Part shown: one piece after another, positions 1-10,061 of the stretch
Position numbering within the stretch: position 1 is the first letter of the stretch
How the letters are laid out: the number at the start of each line of letters is the position of its first letter
From: Dentipellis sp. KUC8613
Taxonomy: Eukaryota > Basidiomycota > Agaricomycetes > Russulales > Hericiaceae
Assembly: GCA_002286715.1 (NCBI GenBank)
Contig: NSJX01000023.1
Location: 192,524-256,523, forward strand
Reading direction: 5' to 3'
DNA length: 64,000 bases
Made by a program: the position numbers and the translations under genes
The notes under the pieces: generated by a model
What the model was told of the DNA's origin: nothing
The model's database searches: none
What the model saw: the letters and a program-made list of their open reading frames with translations, nothing else

Positions 1-503
1 CCAGCCCTTCCATAATCGAAACAAGAGCCAGACTGTTAGAAGAAGGGCCTAGTATAGAGGACCTGATTGCTCCTGTTGCTTAGCTACCTTCACGTTGCAT
101 TCCGGTGATACACAGGTGTTCTCATATTATCATTTGCCTATAATTATCAGTGAAGAAACAAGGATGCCCATCTGGGCAACGTGGACGGCCCAACGAGTGG
201 AGATGTCTGTAGGGTCAGCCAATACACCGGGGCATAGGTAACGAACGCATGAACGGCAATGAGACACAGTTCGGTGGATGTTTCGACTCTTTGAGAACAA
301 GGGGGCGTTCATAACCTCGAATATCTTGTATGGAACAAGATGTTGGTCCAGGACAGTTCGGTATGCATCGGATAGAATTCAAACGTAACATGGCAAGTAG
401 AATCAGGGTGCCATGTACACATGAACTTGGCTGAGGCGAGTGTGGTGAACGTATGAAAGCGAGTGACCTTCGTGACTGGCAGGCGTAGAACCGCGCCACA
501 GCC
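1..503. promoter_or_regulatory. A-type promoter at the left edge (gene A0 off-window)
   Basis: No gene is visible here. The stretch matches the upstream blocks of the minus-strand A genes: AACAAGG motifs at 157-163 and 296-302 have the flanking context of the second and third AACAAGG sites in other A promoters. In A8 and A9 these sites lie about 218 and 372 bp before the ATG, which would put the start of an A0 gene just left of base 1. That gene is inferred, not seen. Confidence 0.55.
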
Positions 504-536
504 AGGTCCCTGGACCTATAGACCAGCTCCGATTGG
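504..536 (+). promoter_or_regulatory. Palindromic element P1 with CCAAT box
   Basis: AGGTCCCTGGACCT at 504-517 is palindromic apart from its two central bases. A third half-site (AGACC) and an inverted CCAAT box (CGATTGG, 530-536) follow. The same arrangement recurs in the divergent promoters of the array (P2-P12). The 300 bp to its right match the upstream region of B genes, so P1 sits between an A-type half on the left and a B-type half on the right. Confidence 0.7.
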
Positions 537-1091
537 CCGGGCCTTCGCCGCGACCGACATGGCCAACTCTTTTCTTGCTCCAAGCGTGTACTCTGCAATT
601 CCTCTGTCTCGATGAGGCCTTTGCTTTCGATACTATCTCTTCTGTCATCATACGAATTCTGCGCGATATTCACCCGCTGAATGGCAAGTTCAAGACGCAG
701 TGCTCGGCTCTGGACCCACACACCCACCGTTGGATCGCCATTGTCCTCACACATCGCCCGACGGCGGGAAATTTGTCTGTTTTTCCGAGACGTAGTGGCT
801 CGAAGGAGATCGAGGAGAATTAGACAGCTGAGCTGCCCGCTCAAGCATGGCTAATAGCTCATTGGTCGGAGATGAAGCAGGAAAGGTCGCTACCGGTGTA
901 AGCACATTGTTCGCAATCTCGTCGATCTTATTTTGCTTCGTCGCCCTATGGCGACTACGCAGCCACACCAATAATTAGCCAGGACGAATGCTCGAAGGTT
1001 TACCACACGAAATCGAAGAGATCCTGCGCAACTGCGTAGCAAACAATGACGACTGCAAGCCACAATATGCATCGAACGTCAGATGGCGACC

Positions 1092-1194
1092 ATGACCGCT
1101 GCTTCAGCAAAAGGTTCATCTGTTTCTTCTACTTACGCTATTCTCTGGCATCCATCCCATTCGTCAACAACACAAGATGATAGTAGCCCTCCAG
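1092..1194 (+). pseudogene. B0: probable remnant of a B gene, exon 1 only
   Basis: A B-type upstream region (540-800) leads to an ATG followed by a Ser/Thr/Pro-rich stretch of 34 codons. It ends in phase 1 before GTCTGT, as exon 1 of the intact B genes does. No exon 2 with the GEIT..EEF repeats follows; the sequence runs straight into the 3' end of A1. I infer that exon 2 was deleted, leaving A1 without a convergent partner. The similarity of exon 1 is weak, so the call rests mainly on position, phase and promoter. Confidence 0.35.
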
Positions 1195-1312
1195 GTCTGT
1201 CTGCTATACAGTGATTTCTTGGCCACCAGTGTATGTATTCGATTAGTAGCACAAGAAATACATCTTTATTCGTAATCGAAACCCGTAGGAATATCGCCCG
1301 TCGTACATAGCT

Positions 1313-2213
1313 CTAAGCTGCAGCTATTTGAGCCCTCAATTGCCGTATCTCCCCTTGCAAATGCGTGAATAGGTTGGCTGTTTGGAAGCCTTCGTCATGG
1401 ATCCGCTGCACGTCCTCGGCTCCCGTGCCGAGAATCATATTCAATACACCATTGGTCTCGTACGCCAATCCGAGGGCGTTCTGGAGGCTCACGGCATGCT
1501 GCCGTGCCCATTCTAGATCGCTTCGCACCTCAGGGATATATTCTATAGCTACAGGAAAGGTTCAGTCACATTATCGAAGGTGCTGAAGAAATTGTAACAC
1601 GCACCCTTCCTCATGACTTCAACCAGACCCGGTCGACTCGATTGCACGCGCCAGTCCTCCGGCAGGACGTTGTTCAGCGCGACCCGGTCGTCTACATCAC
1701 GGTCGCGCTTCCTTTGCGACTTCTCGACCCTCTTTCCCCGGCGTTCTTCATCTGTCAGCGAGCGTTTCAATCTCGGGTTTGACGCCGCCTGGGCAGCCTT
1801 CTGTTCCCGAGTGGGCGCCGCAGCGTAGGTATCACCAGCTTGCCCGCCGCGTGCGGATGTTGAGGGTGCTGGAGCCGAGGACGAGGCAATCGGCATCGGC
1901 GTCGGTTGTCCATACCGTAAAAACGAGGGAGGGACCGGCGGAGGAAATTGCGGATTGTTATGCACGGAGTGTAGCCCGGGGGTTGGATATCCAGGCGGCA
2001 CACCTGACGGCACTATGCCTGATCCTGAAACATGATAACTTCAGACGTTTGCATAGCGGCAGAAAAACTGACAACGTTACCTGAGGCATGCAAAGGCCCG
2101 GCGCCGTGCGATGCGGCATCCAGCTGCGAGCGCGACAGCGAACGCGTGATGACGCGGTCCCGAACGACGCCCTGGCTCCTCTTGCGTGATATCTTGTGCG
2201 ACTTCTGGTGCAT
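1313..2213 (-). CDS. A1: bHLH-zipper-like putative transcription factor, 262 aa
   Basis: Three exons: 2213-2081, 2024-1605 and 1548-1313; both introns are 56 nt in phase 1. Exon 1 is basic (KSHKISRKRSQG). Exon 2 carries a Pro-rich linker, then KRSLTDEERRGKRVEKSQRK and helix 1 ending in ALNNVLPED. Helix 2 is assembled across intron 2 as LVEVMRK-A-IEYIPEVR, followed by a coiled coil ending IRQLRAQIAAA. The frame is open throughout. A TATAAGG box lies about 40 bp before the ATG (complement of 2250-2256). Its expected convergent B partner (B0) appears to be lost. A DNA-binding role is inferred from the fold pattern only. Confidence 0.8.
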
Positions 2214-3313
2214 CGTTCGTTACTGTCCATACCGTGCAGCCCGCTGCGACCTTATAGGATGTTGCCCTGCCATAATCGACACAAGAACAAGAACAGGGAC
2301 AAGGCGGCTCAGAAGTGGAATTCATGAGGACGTATGGCGGCCAATTTCCGTTGTGTAGCTACCTTGACGCTACATTGCAACCAGCAAGCAAGCCCTTTCG
2401 AGGAACTTTGCCGAGCAACGTCGATAGCGAGCGAGCAAGAACAAGGCGGCCCTTCTGGGCGAGTATGATAACACAGTTGGGGGAGATATCTGCAGCGTTG
2501 GCCGACGTACCGGGGCATACCTGACGAAATTGTGAGCCATAGCTTGAGAGCAAGTATAACGCCGACAGATGATTTGAGAACAAGGCGTTCGTGTCCGGAG
2601 CTGAACGTCTTGTACGGAATAAGGGGATTGATACAGACAGGGCGATGATAAATATCGGTTATAGTCCGTCCAAGGCAAGCAAGTCATGAGGTGACATGTA
2701 TCAGAGAGATGAGGGGAAGACGGTAGCTGCCAGCGGTTGGGAGGGGCGCAGGCAAGTGAGCCCCTTCGTCAGGTCCGTGGACCTATGGACCGATGCCCCC
2801 GCTAGGCCGCTCGACCAGCACCTGGCACCTGCTCCCAGCACTCGCCTTCTTCAGCTCTTCAAGGTTACTCTCCTCCTCCGCTTCTTGTGTATTATGAACT
2901 TCGTTCTGCCATGGAAAATAAGCTTTGGGACCTGATATCATTTCTTTCGACCAAAACAGCCTCACTGTCGCGCACTTTCTCGATTCGTACAATCGTAACA
3001 AGAGCGCTGACGTCCTTGTTCTCAAAACATCCGCTGACATTATTAGTCGAGTCGCCCGATAAGCCGGCTGATTCTGCAGATATACCCGCAGTTGGAGATT
3101 CGGAATTGCCACGGGTCCTTGTCCGGCCATCGTCGACATTCCCATGAAGAAAACTTCATTGCAACATAGCATCAGGGGAGCTACGTAGCATGGGTAAGCT
3201 CCCATATCTCCTCTCAAGCTCTATTTATGAATGGCCTCACCCTTGTGTCAGATATGGCAGGATTGCAGCGTATAAGGCTACGATGCACTGCATAGCATGA
3301 ACAACAGCAAGTC
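2214..3313. promoter_or_regulatory. Divergent promoter A1/A2 with palindrome P2
   Basis: P2 (AGGTCCGTGGACCT, 2771-2784) lies 558 bp from the A1 start and 530 bp from the A2 start. The third half-site ATGGACC is present, but the CCAAT box is not. Toward A1, AACAAG-type motifs occur near 2281-2300, 2427-2433 and 2577-2583. Toward A2, their reverse complements occur near 3021-3027 and 3118-3124. A TATAAGG box at 3271-3277 is 43 bp before the A2 ATG. No gene is supported. Confidence 0.65.
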
Positions 3314-4224
3314 ATGCAGCAGAAATCGCACAAAATCACACGCAATGCAAGCCAAGGTATCGTCCGAGACCGTGTCGTGACGCGTTCATATTCGAAGACG
3401 AATGCTTCATCGCCGGGTGCCGGACTCTCGCATGCCTCAGGTATGCCTGTCGATTTGCCTACTGCCACGTCAAAGACTTGATTCATGACTTCGTAGAGTC
3501 AGGCATGACAGACCCCGGCATGCCGCCCAGTTATTTGGCTCCGGGTATGCAGTCAATGCACAATGCTTCGTACTTCCCTCCCTCAACTTCTCACTCGTTT
3601 CCCCATGACGAGCAAGCAGGGCCCGTCACGTCGACTTCGGCGGCGGCGAGTCATGCAATGATACCCACACCGTCCGTGCACAGTGCGATTCTCAATGATG
3701 CCTACCTAGCGATACACGCTCGGGCAGAGAAGGCGGCGCAGGCAGCGTTGTTTATGAGGTCAAAACGCCCATCGACGGATCAGGAGCGCAGGAGGAAGAG
3801 GGCGGATAAGTCGCAGAGGAAGCGTGGCCGGGACGTGGACAACCGTGCTGCTCTGAACAATTTCCTGCCGGAAAGCAAACGAGTGATGTCGGATCCACCG
3901 GGTCTGGTAGAAGTTATAAGGAAGGGTATGTCTCTACGGCATTTCCAGTCCTTGAAGTGGACTGAAGGCCTCGCAGCTACAGAATATATTCCTGAATTAC
4001 GAGGCGACTTGCGCAAGTCACTTGAAAGCATCGATGAGCTCGAAAATGCCCTAGATTTGGCGAACAAGACCAATGAAGCGGTCCGCTTGCTTATGCGCGA
4101 TCATGAAGATGACGATTCAAACTTATTGGATCGCCGTGACAGGGGAAAAATACTTGTCCGCTTGCAGAACGAGATAGGTCGCCTGAATGACAAACTTGCT
4201 ACACGGAGACTTGCCGTTTCGTAG
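3314..4224 (+). CDS. A2: bHLH-zipper-like putative transcription factor, 267 aa
   Basis: Reference member of family A. Exons 3314-3440, 3497-3925 and 3977-4224; introns of 56 and 51 nt, both phase 1. Residues 1-42 are basic and probably nuclear-targeting. Residues 43-130 are a Pro/Ser/Ala-rich linker. Residues 140-154 (RRRKRADKSQRKRGR) are the basic region, 155-167 helix 1 ending in NNFLP, 168-178 the loop, and 179-195 helix 2 (LVEVIRKATEYIPELR). Residues 196-267 are a charged coiled coil. The helix-2 signature resembles that of Max and other bHLH-Zip proteins; helix 1 looks one residue shorter than usual. Convergent with B1, stops 48 bp apart. Nearly identical to A5. Confidence 0.85.
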
Positions 4225-4272
4225 GATCTTCGTTACCTTCGAATACATGTACACTACGTATTTTGCAGTGAA

Positions 4273-4766
4273 TCAATGCCCCCTTGAAGTCTGGTTCCGC
4301 AGAGAGCGTCCCCGGATATGCCTCGTATTTGCCACAAAGATCTCCATATTCCTCTCTATCCCCGGCCCCACCTTCTCCCAATCCTCCTCGCTGTATCCAC
4401 ACTCCCTCGAAAATTCCTCTAGACTCACTTCGCCCGCTTCCGCTCTCTCGCACAGGATTCGGCTGGCCGCCTCCCGTGCCTTCTTACGTTCAAGGCATTC
4501 ACGGGCGATTCGCATGAACTCCTGATGCGTGATCTCGCCTCTGTCCTTGCGATCCAGAGCCGCGAGACAGTCGAGTCTGATCTGACGCATGTCGGCGGCG
4601 TGTTTAGATCTGGGACGGTCGCTACCTGTAACCCGCTTGAGCTCAAACTCTCGAGAGTGAACAAGGCCGGGAACTTACTGCTCTGCGCTGGAAGAGGAGT
4701 TACTTGTGAAGGGCCTGGCTGGGGGCATCTCTGGGAAGCACCCTGCATGTTGTTGACAGAAGACAT
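4273..4766 (-). CDS. B1: small helical protein of the array, 146 aa
   Basis: Exons 4766-4679 and 4625-4273, with a 53-nt GT-AG intron in phase 1. Starts MSSVNNMQGAS, followed by a Pro/Gln-rich leader. Exon 2 has the basic patch RPRSKH, then MRQIRLDCLAALDRKDRG, the first repeat GEITHQEFMRIARECLERKK, a linker helix with LCERAEAG, the second repeat EVSLEEFSRECGYSEEDWEK, and the tail TSRGH. No known domain is recognised; the pairs of GExxxxEF motifs recall SHOCT-like helices but are not a firm match. Convergent with A2 and close in sequence to B4. A TATA-like TTTATG (4821-4826, read on the minus strand) lies about 55 bp upstream. Confidence 0.85.
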
Positions 4767-5822
4767 AGTTCCGAAAAGATAGTTGTCTGCTGCGACCGTG
4801 CTTCACCAGCACGTAGCCTCTTTATGCGCAAGATGTGTGGCTGCATGGAGTATCGTCGATACATACCTACACAATAGGTCGCCTTACAGGTGACCTACGC
4901 AATTGTCTACGCCTCGCAACGTAGTAACAAAGGGTCGCGGCTTTCGGCATCGAGATACACGAACCTCTTTTGTCCTTGAAGGAAGAGACGAATTGAGACT
5001 CCCATAGTCACCTACGAGAACGCACCGGCGTCGTTTTGTGGCTGCGACGTGCCAAAGTGCTTTTGCGAACGACAGCGATAGTGCGACACTTTGGGAGTCC
5101 AAATGAAGCTTGCGTGCGGCAACAGTCATCGGCCACAATGCCTACGCTGGTATCAGGCAGTGGTGATACTTCTTGCAGGCTGCAGGGAAGAAGATATTGG
5201 GATTCCGAGTCTGAGTCGTGCTCGAAGAGAGAAGAGTTTTGGCGGTCGCGGCGAAGGTCCGGCCAATCATGAATGGTCTACAGGTCCAGGGACCTGGCAG
5301 TGGCGCGGCTCGCTCGAAGTCTTGGTGCTGTTACCGTGACATCCATTATTTCTCTTTGCTTTGCTCTAGGGTCTCCACGTATCTCACTTCGCGGACCACG
5401 CACTTCATACCATCGCTCCTATCACTATGCATCCTGCGCACAACTCTTCATCCGCTGTATGCAAACACCAGTCAAATTTTGTCTGGATCCACTTCCCATC
5501 GCGCTATTGTTTTCGAACCCTGCCAGAAGTGTTGGCGACAAATGCAACCTGCCGTACTGTGACAACATCGATGTCTATTCTTTGAGCTGTTGCGAGTAAT
5601 TCTATGACGAAAGTCAGCGCCTCCATGCGGCCAACAGCCTCGACCTACGTAGCTATGCGGCTGCGATGTCCAGACAATAACGATGACCGAGAGCCTCCCA
5701 ATCTATTGTCTTCGTACGCACTGATGTTTCCTCACCCAGCCAAACTTGTTGCTGGAAGCGTATAAGAGACGTGCGCCGGTGAGCAACAAATGCAGGATAC
5801 GATTTTTCGACCCCTCAGACTG
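4767..5822. promoter_or_regulatory. Divergent promoter B1/B2 with palindrome P3
   Basis: P3 (AGGTCCAGGGACCT, 5282-5295) lies almost exactly midway, 516 bp from the B1 ATG and 528 bp from the B2 ATG. Its CCAAT box lies on the left (CCAATC, 5263-5268), so the element is inverted relative to P1. Toward B2 there is CTATTGT (5504-5510) and TATAAG (5761-5766). The B1-side half recurs almost unchanged upstream of B3 and, less closely, B4. No gene is supported. Confidence 0.65.
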
Positions 5823-6315
5823 ATGTCCTCTGCCTTCAACACCCAGAATTCTCCTGTGAGACACCTGCCGGGTTCATCTGTATTGGTGGCCGTCCCAGTC
5901 CCTGCGCTGAATGGCAAGTTACACAAGTTGTTCTTGTTGAAGCTTCCGACTAAAGTAGCTCGTAGATCAACCTCCTCTGTCCAAGCATGGCGCTGCAGTT
6001 CACAAGATCAAGTTGGACTGCCTTGCGGCCCTGGAGCGCCAGGACACAGGGGAGATCTCACATGAGGAGTTCATGCGCATTGCCTATGACTGCTACGATC
6101 ACATGAAAGCACAGAAGGCAGCAACCCGCCTGATGTGCGAGCGGGTGAGGAGGGGAGAAGTAACCTCGGAGGAATTTTCACGGGAATGTGGATACAGTGA
6201 TGAGGATTGGCAGAAGGTACAGCCCGAGGCTGAGCAATATGCTGAAGCTCTCGTGGCAGATGCACGACGCCGTGAAGAGCACGCTCTTCCGAACCGAAGC
6301 TCGAGGGGGCATTGA
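5823..6315 (+). CDS. B2: small helical protein with a GC-AG intron, 146 aa
   Basis: Exons 5823-5913 and 5966-6315. Exon 1 (MSSAFNTQNSPVRHLPGSS...) ends in phase 1 before GCAAGT, where the other B genes have GTAAGT or GTACGT. A GC-AG intron of 52 nt restores the frame into DQPPLSKHGAAVHKIKLDCL, so the non-canonical donor is well supported. Both repeats are present (GEISHEEFMRIAYDC and GEVTSEEFSRECGYSDEDW), and it ends NRSSRGH. It is convergent with the broken A3, stops 42 bp apart, so its partner is probably dead. Confidence 0.8.
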
Positions 6316-6357
6316 TTGACTGCAGAATATGTGCATGTATTCCAGGCTACCAGAATC

Positions 6358-7250
6358 TCACTCAGACATGTCATCCGAATCGACGGTGTTCAGGATAGCA
6401 ATTTGATCCATCAACCGATGTTTCTCGTTCCGCAGACAGGCGAGAAGGTCAGTCGCGACAACCTCCTTCCTCTGTGGTCCTTCGTTTCGAGTGCTCAAGA
6501 TCACACAGACTGCTCTATTGGTCTCGTCTGCCAGATTCAATGCATTCTCAAGATCATCGATCTATTGGTGTGCCTGCTGCAGATCCCGTCGTACTTCCGG
6601 GATGTATTCTATGGCTGCAACAGATGTTTAAAGCATCTACCAAGGATCCCGGTGAGAGACATACCTTTCCTGATAACTTCGACCTGACCGGGTGGGTTCG
6701 ACAGAGCTCGTCTGTCTTCAGGGAGGACACTGTTCAAAGCGACTCTGTCGTCGACGTCTCTGTTCCGCTTGTTCTGCGCCTTCACTGCCATCTTCCTCTT
6801 GCGTTCGTCCTCCGCCATCTGCTGCCTCGCCTTCGGTGATAAGATCGCCTCGGCAGCTTTCTGCGCACGCGAGTGCAACGCGGCGTAGTCGCTCCCAGCC
6901 AGCCTGTCACGAGCAGATATCGAGAGGGTTGTTGCAGAAGACGACGCAGTTGGTTGTCCGTACTGGGGCAAAGACGAAGGGCCCGGGGCCGTCGGACAAA
7001 AGTGCAAATGACCTTGCACCGAGTGCACATTGGACGTTGAATAGCCCCCGGCGGGTTCTGTGCTGGGTCCTACGACAGCATGATACACTCAGTCACCTCT
7101 AGGGCAGGGGAGGAAATGATGACGGTACCTGGCGCACGCGAAGGTCCAGCGTCGTGCGACGCGAGATCTGACTGCGAGTGCGAGCGCGTAACGACACGTT
7201 CTCGAGCAACACTTTGACGAGCGCGCTACCTTGTGCGACTTATGTTGCAT
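6358..7250 (-). pseudogene. A3: broken bHLH-zipper-like gene
   Basis: All three exons can be traced: about 7250-7129, 7073-6655 and 6608-6358. Exon 1 is 122 nt instead of 127 because of a 5-bp deletion after MQHKSHKVARSS, which puts exon 2 out of frame; no in-frame upstream ATG rescues it. Exon 3 also has an in-frame TAG (6564-6562) a few codons after the helix-2 signature. Exon 2 is still open and carries KAQNKRNRDVDDRVALNSV and QVEVIRK. Closest to A6. Two independent lesions make a functional full-length product unlikely. Confidence 0.8.
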
Positions 7251-7740
7251 GACTTGCTCCTGCACGTACTAGGGAGCCCACTGTGGCCTTATAGGGATGC
7301 AGTCTTGCCATATTTGACGCAAGAACAAGGCGGTTCGTAAGTAGCTCGAGAGGAGATATTGCGGCTGATGATCTTGTTGCGTAGCTACCTTCATGCTGTA
7401 TTGCAGCCAGAATCAAGGTCTTTCGACGGCCTCCGTCTGGGGACGCCGAGCCGGGAAGAACAAGGCTACCCATCTACAGTCCATTAGTCTGATGGGAGGC
7501 ATGTATGTGAAGTTACTGATTCATCAGAGAAGTAGCCACGAAGCCATGGAATGATGTTCAACAAGATTGTCGTAGCATTGGACATTTCGAGAACAAGGTT
7601 GTTCATGTCCAAATTCCCGTAGGCCGGGTCCCTGATTCAGAGCCTCCGGACCGGCCCGACTAAACCTCTACTTGACTCTACTTGCGCCTACCGGTACACT
7701 TCCTTTCTTTAGCTCGTCAAGGTCGCTCCTCCTTCCCGGC
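7251..7740. promoter_or_regulatory. Shortened divergent promoter A3/A4 with degenerate palindrome P4
   Basis: AACAAGG motifs at about 7320, 7459 and 7594 mark the A3 side, with CCTTATA (TATA box on the minus strand) at 7287-7293. A decayed copy of the palindrome (GGGTCCCTGATTCAG, then CCGGACCGG) lies near 7626-7655. To its right the A-type upstream sequence stops abruptly near 7740, where the 3' end of an A gene begins. This is a deletion junction. No intact gene. Confidence 0.5.
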
Positions 7741-7799
7741 AAGGCGAGATCACCCAGTTGATGAACAGAGTGGCTGAGCTGAGACATACTACTTCATAG
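7741..7799 (+). pseudogene. A4: 3'-terminal fragment of an A gene
   Basis: An open stretch reading GEITQLMNRVAELRHTTS and then TAG (7797-7799) corresponds to the last coiled-coil residues of A proteins (compare NEISQLKNRLAALTYAAP in A6). Everything upstream, all of exons 1 and 2 and most of exon 3, is missing, so the promoter is joined straight to the tail. It sits convergent to B3, where an intact A gene would be expected. Confidence 0.6.
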
Positions 7800-7864
7800 T
7801 GTGTATACGATCTCTGGCGTACTAGAATGCATGTACTCAAGTACGCCGCACATTCTATAACATA

Positions 7865-8357
7865 TCATTGACCTGTTGAGCTCCGAGTATGCAACGAGTG
7901 TGCACGTGCGCACTTTGTGTTCGCTACAACAGCTTCAGCACGCTTCTCAAGGCGCGGCCGAACCTTCTCCCAATCCTCATCATCATATCCAACTTCCCTT
8001 GAAAATTCCTCCAAACTCACGTCACCCCCTCTTACTCGCTCGCACATCACCCGCCACTTCGCTTGCTGGGCTTTTTTGCGATCAAGGCAATTATGAGCGA
8101 TATGCATAAACTCCTCGTGCGTGATCTCGCCACTTTTTTGACGATTATAAGCTGCGACAGTGTCGAGTCTGATCTGATGCATTGCGATCTGGTGTTTAGA
8201 ACGGGGACGGCCGTTATCTGCGATTCATTCAGATTCCTTCAAAGGCGGATGACATAGGCAACTTACTCTTCTGTGCTGGGGGAGGAATTACTTTGGTCGA
8301 AGGGCCTGGCTGAGGGATGCTCTTGAAAGCACTCTCCGCGTTGCTGACAGAAGACAT
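7865..8357 (-). CDS. B3: small helical protein, 147 aa
   Basis: Exons 8357-8267 and 8217-7865 with a 49-nt GT-AG intron in phase 1. Leader MSSVSNAESAFKSIPQPGPS; exon 2 starts NNGRPRSKHQIAMHQIRLD. Repeats are GEITHEEFMHIAHNCLDRKK and GDVSLEEFSREVGYDDEDW. The tail ends RSSTGQ rather than the usual RGH. Its convergent A partner has been deleted down to the A4 stub, yet its own reading frame is intact. The promoter is close in sequence to that of B1, so its expression could be retained. Confidence 0.8.
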
Positions 8358-8934
8358 AGTTCCGAAAAGATAGTTGCCTGCTGCGACCGTGCTTCACCGG
8401 CACGTAGCCTTTTTATGCGCAAGATGTGTGGCTGCATGGAGTATCGTCAATACATAACTACACAATAGGTCGCCTTGCAGGTGACCTATGCAATTGTCTG
8501 CACCTCGCAACGTAGTAATACAGGTTGCGACTTTCGGCATAGAAATGCATGGGCCTCTTTTATCCTTGGAGGCAGATGCAGATTGAGACTCGCATAGTCA
8601 TTTACGAGAAAGCACTGGCGTTGTTGTGTGGTTGCGACGAGCCAAAGTGTTTTTGCGAACTTCTGGCAGAGTTCGAAGACAACAGCGATAGTGCGACACT
8701 TTGGGAGTCCAGATAAAGCTTGCGTGCAGCGGGAGTCATCGGCCACAATACCTACGCTGGTATCAGGCAGTGGTGCTACTTCTTGCAGGCTGCAGGGAAG
8801 ATATTGGGGTTCCGAGTCTGGGTCGTGCTCGAAGAGACTCAGAGAAGAGTTCTGGCAGGGAAGGTCCGGCCAATCGATATCATAAATGGTCTACAGGTCC
8901 AAGGACCTGGCGATGGCGCGGCTCGCTCGAAGTC
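8358..8934 (-). promoter_or_regulatory. B3 promoter with palindrome P5
   Basis: P5 (AGGTCCAAGGACCT, 8895-8908) lies 538 bp before the B3 ATG. Its CCAAT box is on the left (CCAATC near 8870), the orientation seen in P3. The block 8358-8930 parallels 4767-5330 upstream of B1, including a GCGATAGTGCGACACTTTGG stretch. The MITE begins 30 bp beyond the palindrome. Confidence 0.6.
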
Positions 8935-9643
8935 TTAGGGGTAGTTCAGCAACCATAAACGATAGTTTCTCACGAGCGTTTCTCCTGCCAAATTTGGAGA
9001 GACGATGATAAACGATGTCGCGTCTCTCTTTCCGTTTCTTGTGTCCAAATCTTTTTGAAAAGCGAAAGCTTGTTCAATAGGGACAGCTTCTACATCGTTT
9101 CTGTGCCACTTCTGGCCAGCCGAGTCCTCTGACGGCGTGTGACGATCAGTGACTATGTGACTACCTCCGAGCCTAAGGCAGCTACCGGCGCCGTGCCTCA
9201 CGTCGGCCGCGACCACGTCGTCATCGTCGGCAACGACGACGATGAACTCCCATTTCCCCAAATGTCTCCATAACGACGTACACACACCATTTGAAAGCTA
9301 CATTCTTCAGGGTACAAATGTATATGCATTTCCTATGATCCATGCCCAGTATGGGTAGCGACCTCGTTATGATTGATTGCGCGGACGTCTTTGAAAAAGG
9401 TGGGCACGACGACTGCCACAGTGGGCGGGGTAGGCGGCAGGCATCGGGCGACGCACGGGCGGGCACGGTGACATTGCTCGAGTCGGCGGCCCGATGTATA
9501 TCCCATGCGTGACTGACGGCCAAAACCGTTCGCGGTCAGCGGAGCTTTTCGGAGCTTTTCAAGGCCGAAAGCTTTCAGTCTGAAAACGGTTTTGAGAAAC
9601 ACTCGTGAGAAGCTATCGTTTATGGTTGCTGAACTACCCCTTA
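8935..9643. mobile_element. 703-bp MITE with 47-bp inverted repeats and TTA target duplication
   Basis: The element spans 8938-9640. Terminal inverted repeats at 8938-8984 and 9594-9640 start GGGGTAGTTCAGCAACCATA and match at 45 of 47 positions. They are flanked by TTA at 8935-8937 and 9641-9643. The empty site is seen in the homologous promoter near 5318-5325, where the flanks are continuous. The 3-bp TTA duplication is typical of PIF/Harbinger-type elements (established knowledge). The interior holds no transposase ORF, so mobilisation must have been in trans. A subterminal inverted repeat (CAAAACCGTT / AACGGTTTTG) lies near the right end. Confidence 0.85.
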
Positions 9644-10061
9644 GTGTTGTTACCGTGACATATCCATTATTTCTCTTTCCTTTGCTCTTGGGTACCTGGG
9701 TCTCTACGTATCTCACTTTGCGGACCACGCACTTCGTACCATCGCTCCTCTCACTATGCATCCTGCGCACAACTCTTCATCCGCTGTATGCAATCACCAG
9801 TCAATTTTTATCTGGATCCATTTCCCATTATTGTTACAGCTGGAGATCCGAAATTGCCACGGGTACTTGTCCGGCCATCGTCGACATTCCCATGAAGAAA
9901 GCTTGATTGCAACATAGCAACAGGAGAGCTACATAGCATGGGTAAGCCCCCATATCTCCTCTCAAGCTCTATTTATGAATAGCCTTGCCCTTGTGTCAGA
10001 TATGGCAGGATTGGAACGTATAAGGCTACGATGCGCTGCATAGCATGAACAACAGCAAGTC
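9644..10061 (+). promoter_or_regulatory. Chimeric promoter of A5
   Basis: The left part (9644 to about 9830) matches the B2-side promoter (5325-5500). At about 9835 it switches to sequence matching the A2-proximal promoter (from about 3090). The switch removes the most distal AACAAGG-type site seen upstream of A2 but keeps the proximal elements and TATAAGG (10019-10025). So A5 combines a B-type distal half with an A-type core. No gene is supported. Confidence 0.55.

Noticed and set aside
847..978. 43-aa ORF with a hydrophobic segment (VSTLFAISSIFFCFVALW)
   Set aside because: It lies in the decayed B0 promoter region and has no counterpart in the other units. Chance occurrence is likely, though a small membrane peptide cannot be excluded.
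3478..4224. Family A as classical bZIP factors
   Set aside because: There is a basic region and a coiled coil, but they are separated by a loop and a helix-2 signature (LVEVIRKATEYIPE) and the bZIP Asn/Arg signature is missing. bHLH-zipper fits better.
9221..9770. ORFs of 100-145 codons on the minus strand inside and across the MITE
   Set aside because: One crosses the right terminal repeat, none shows transposase motifs, and the element is bounded by clean inverted repeats and TTA duplications.
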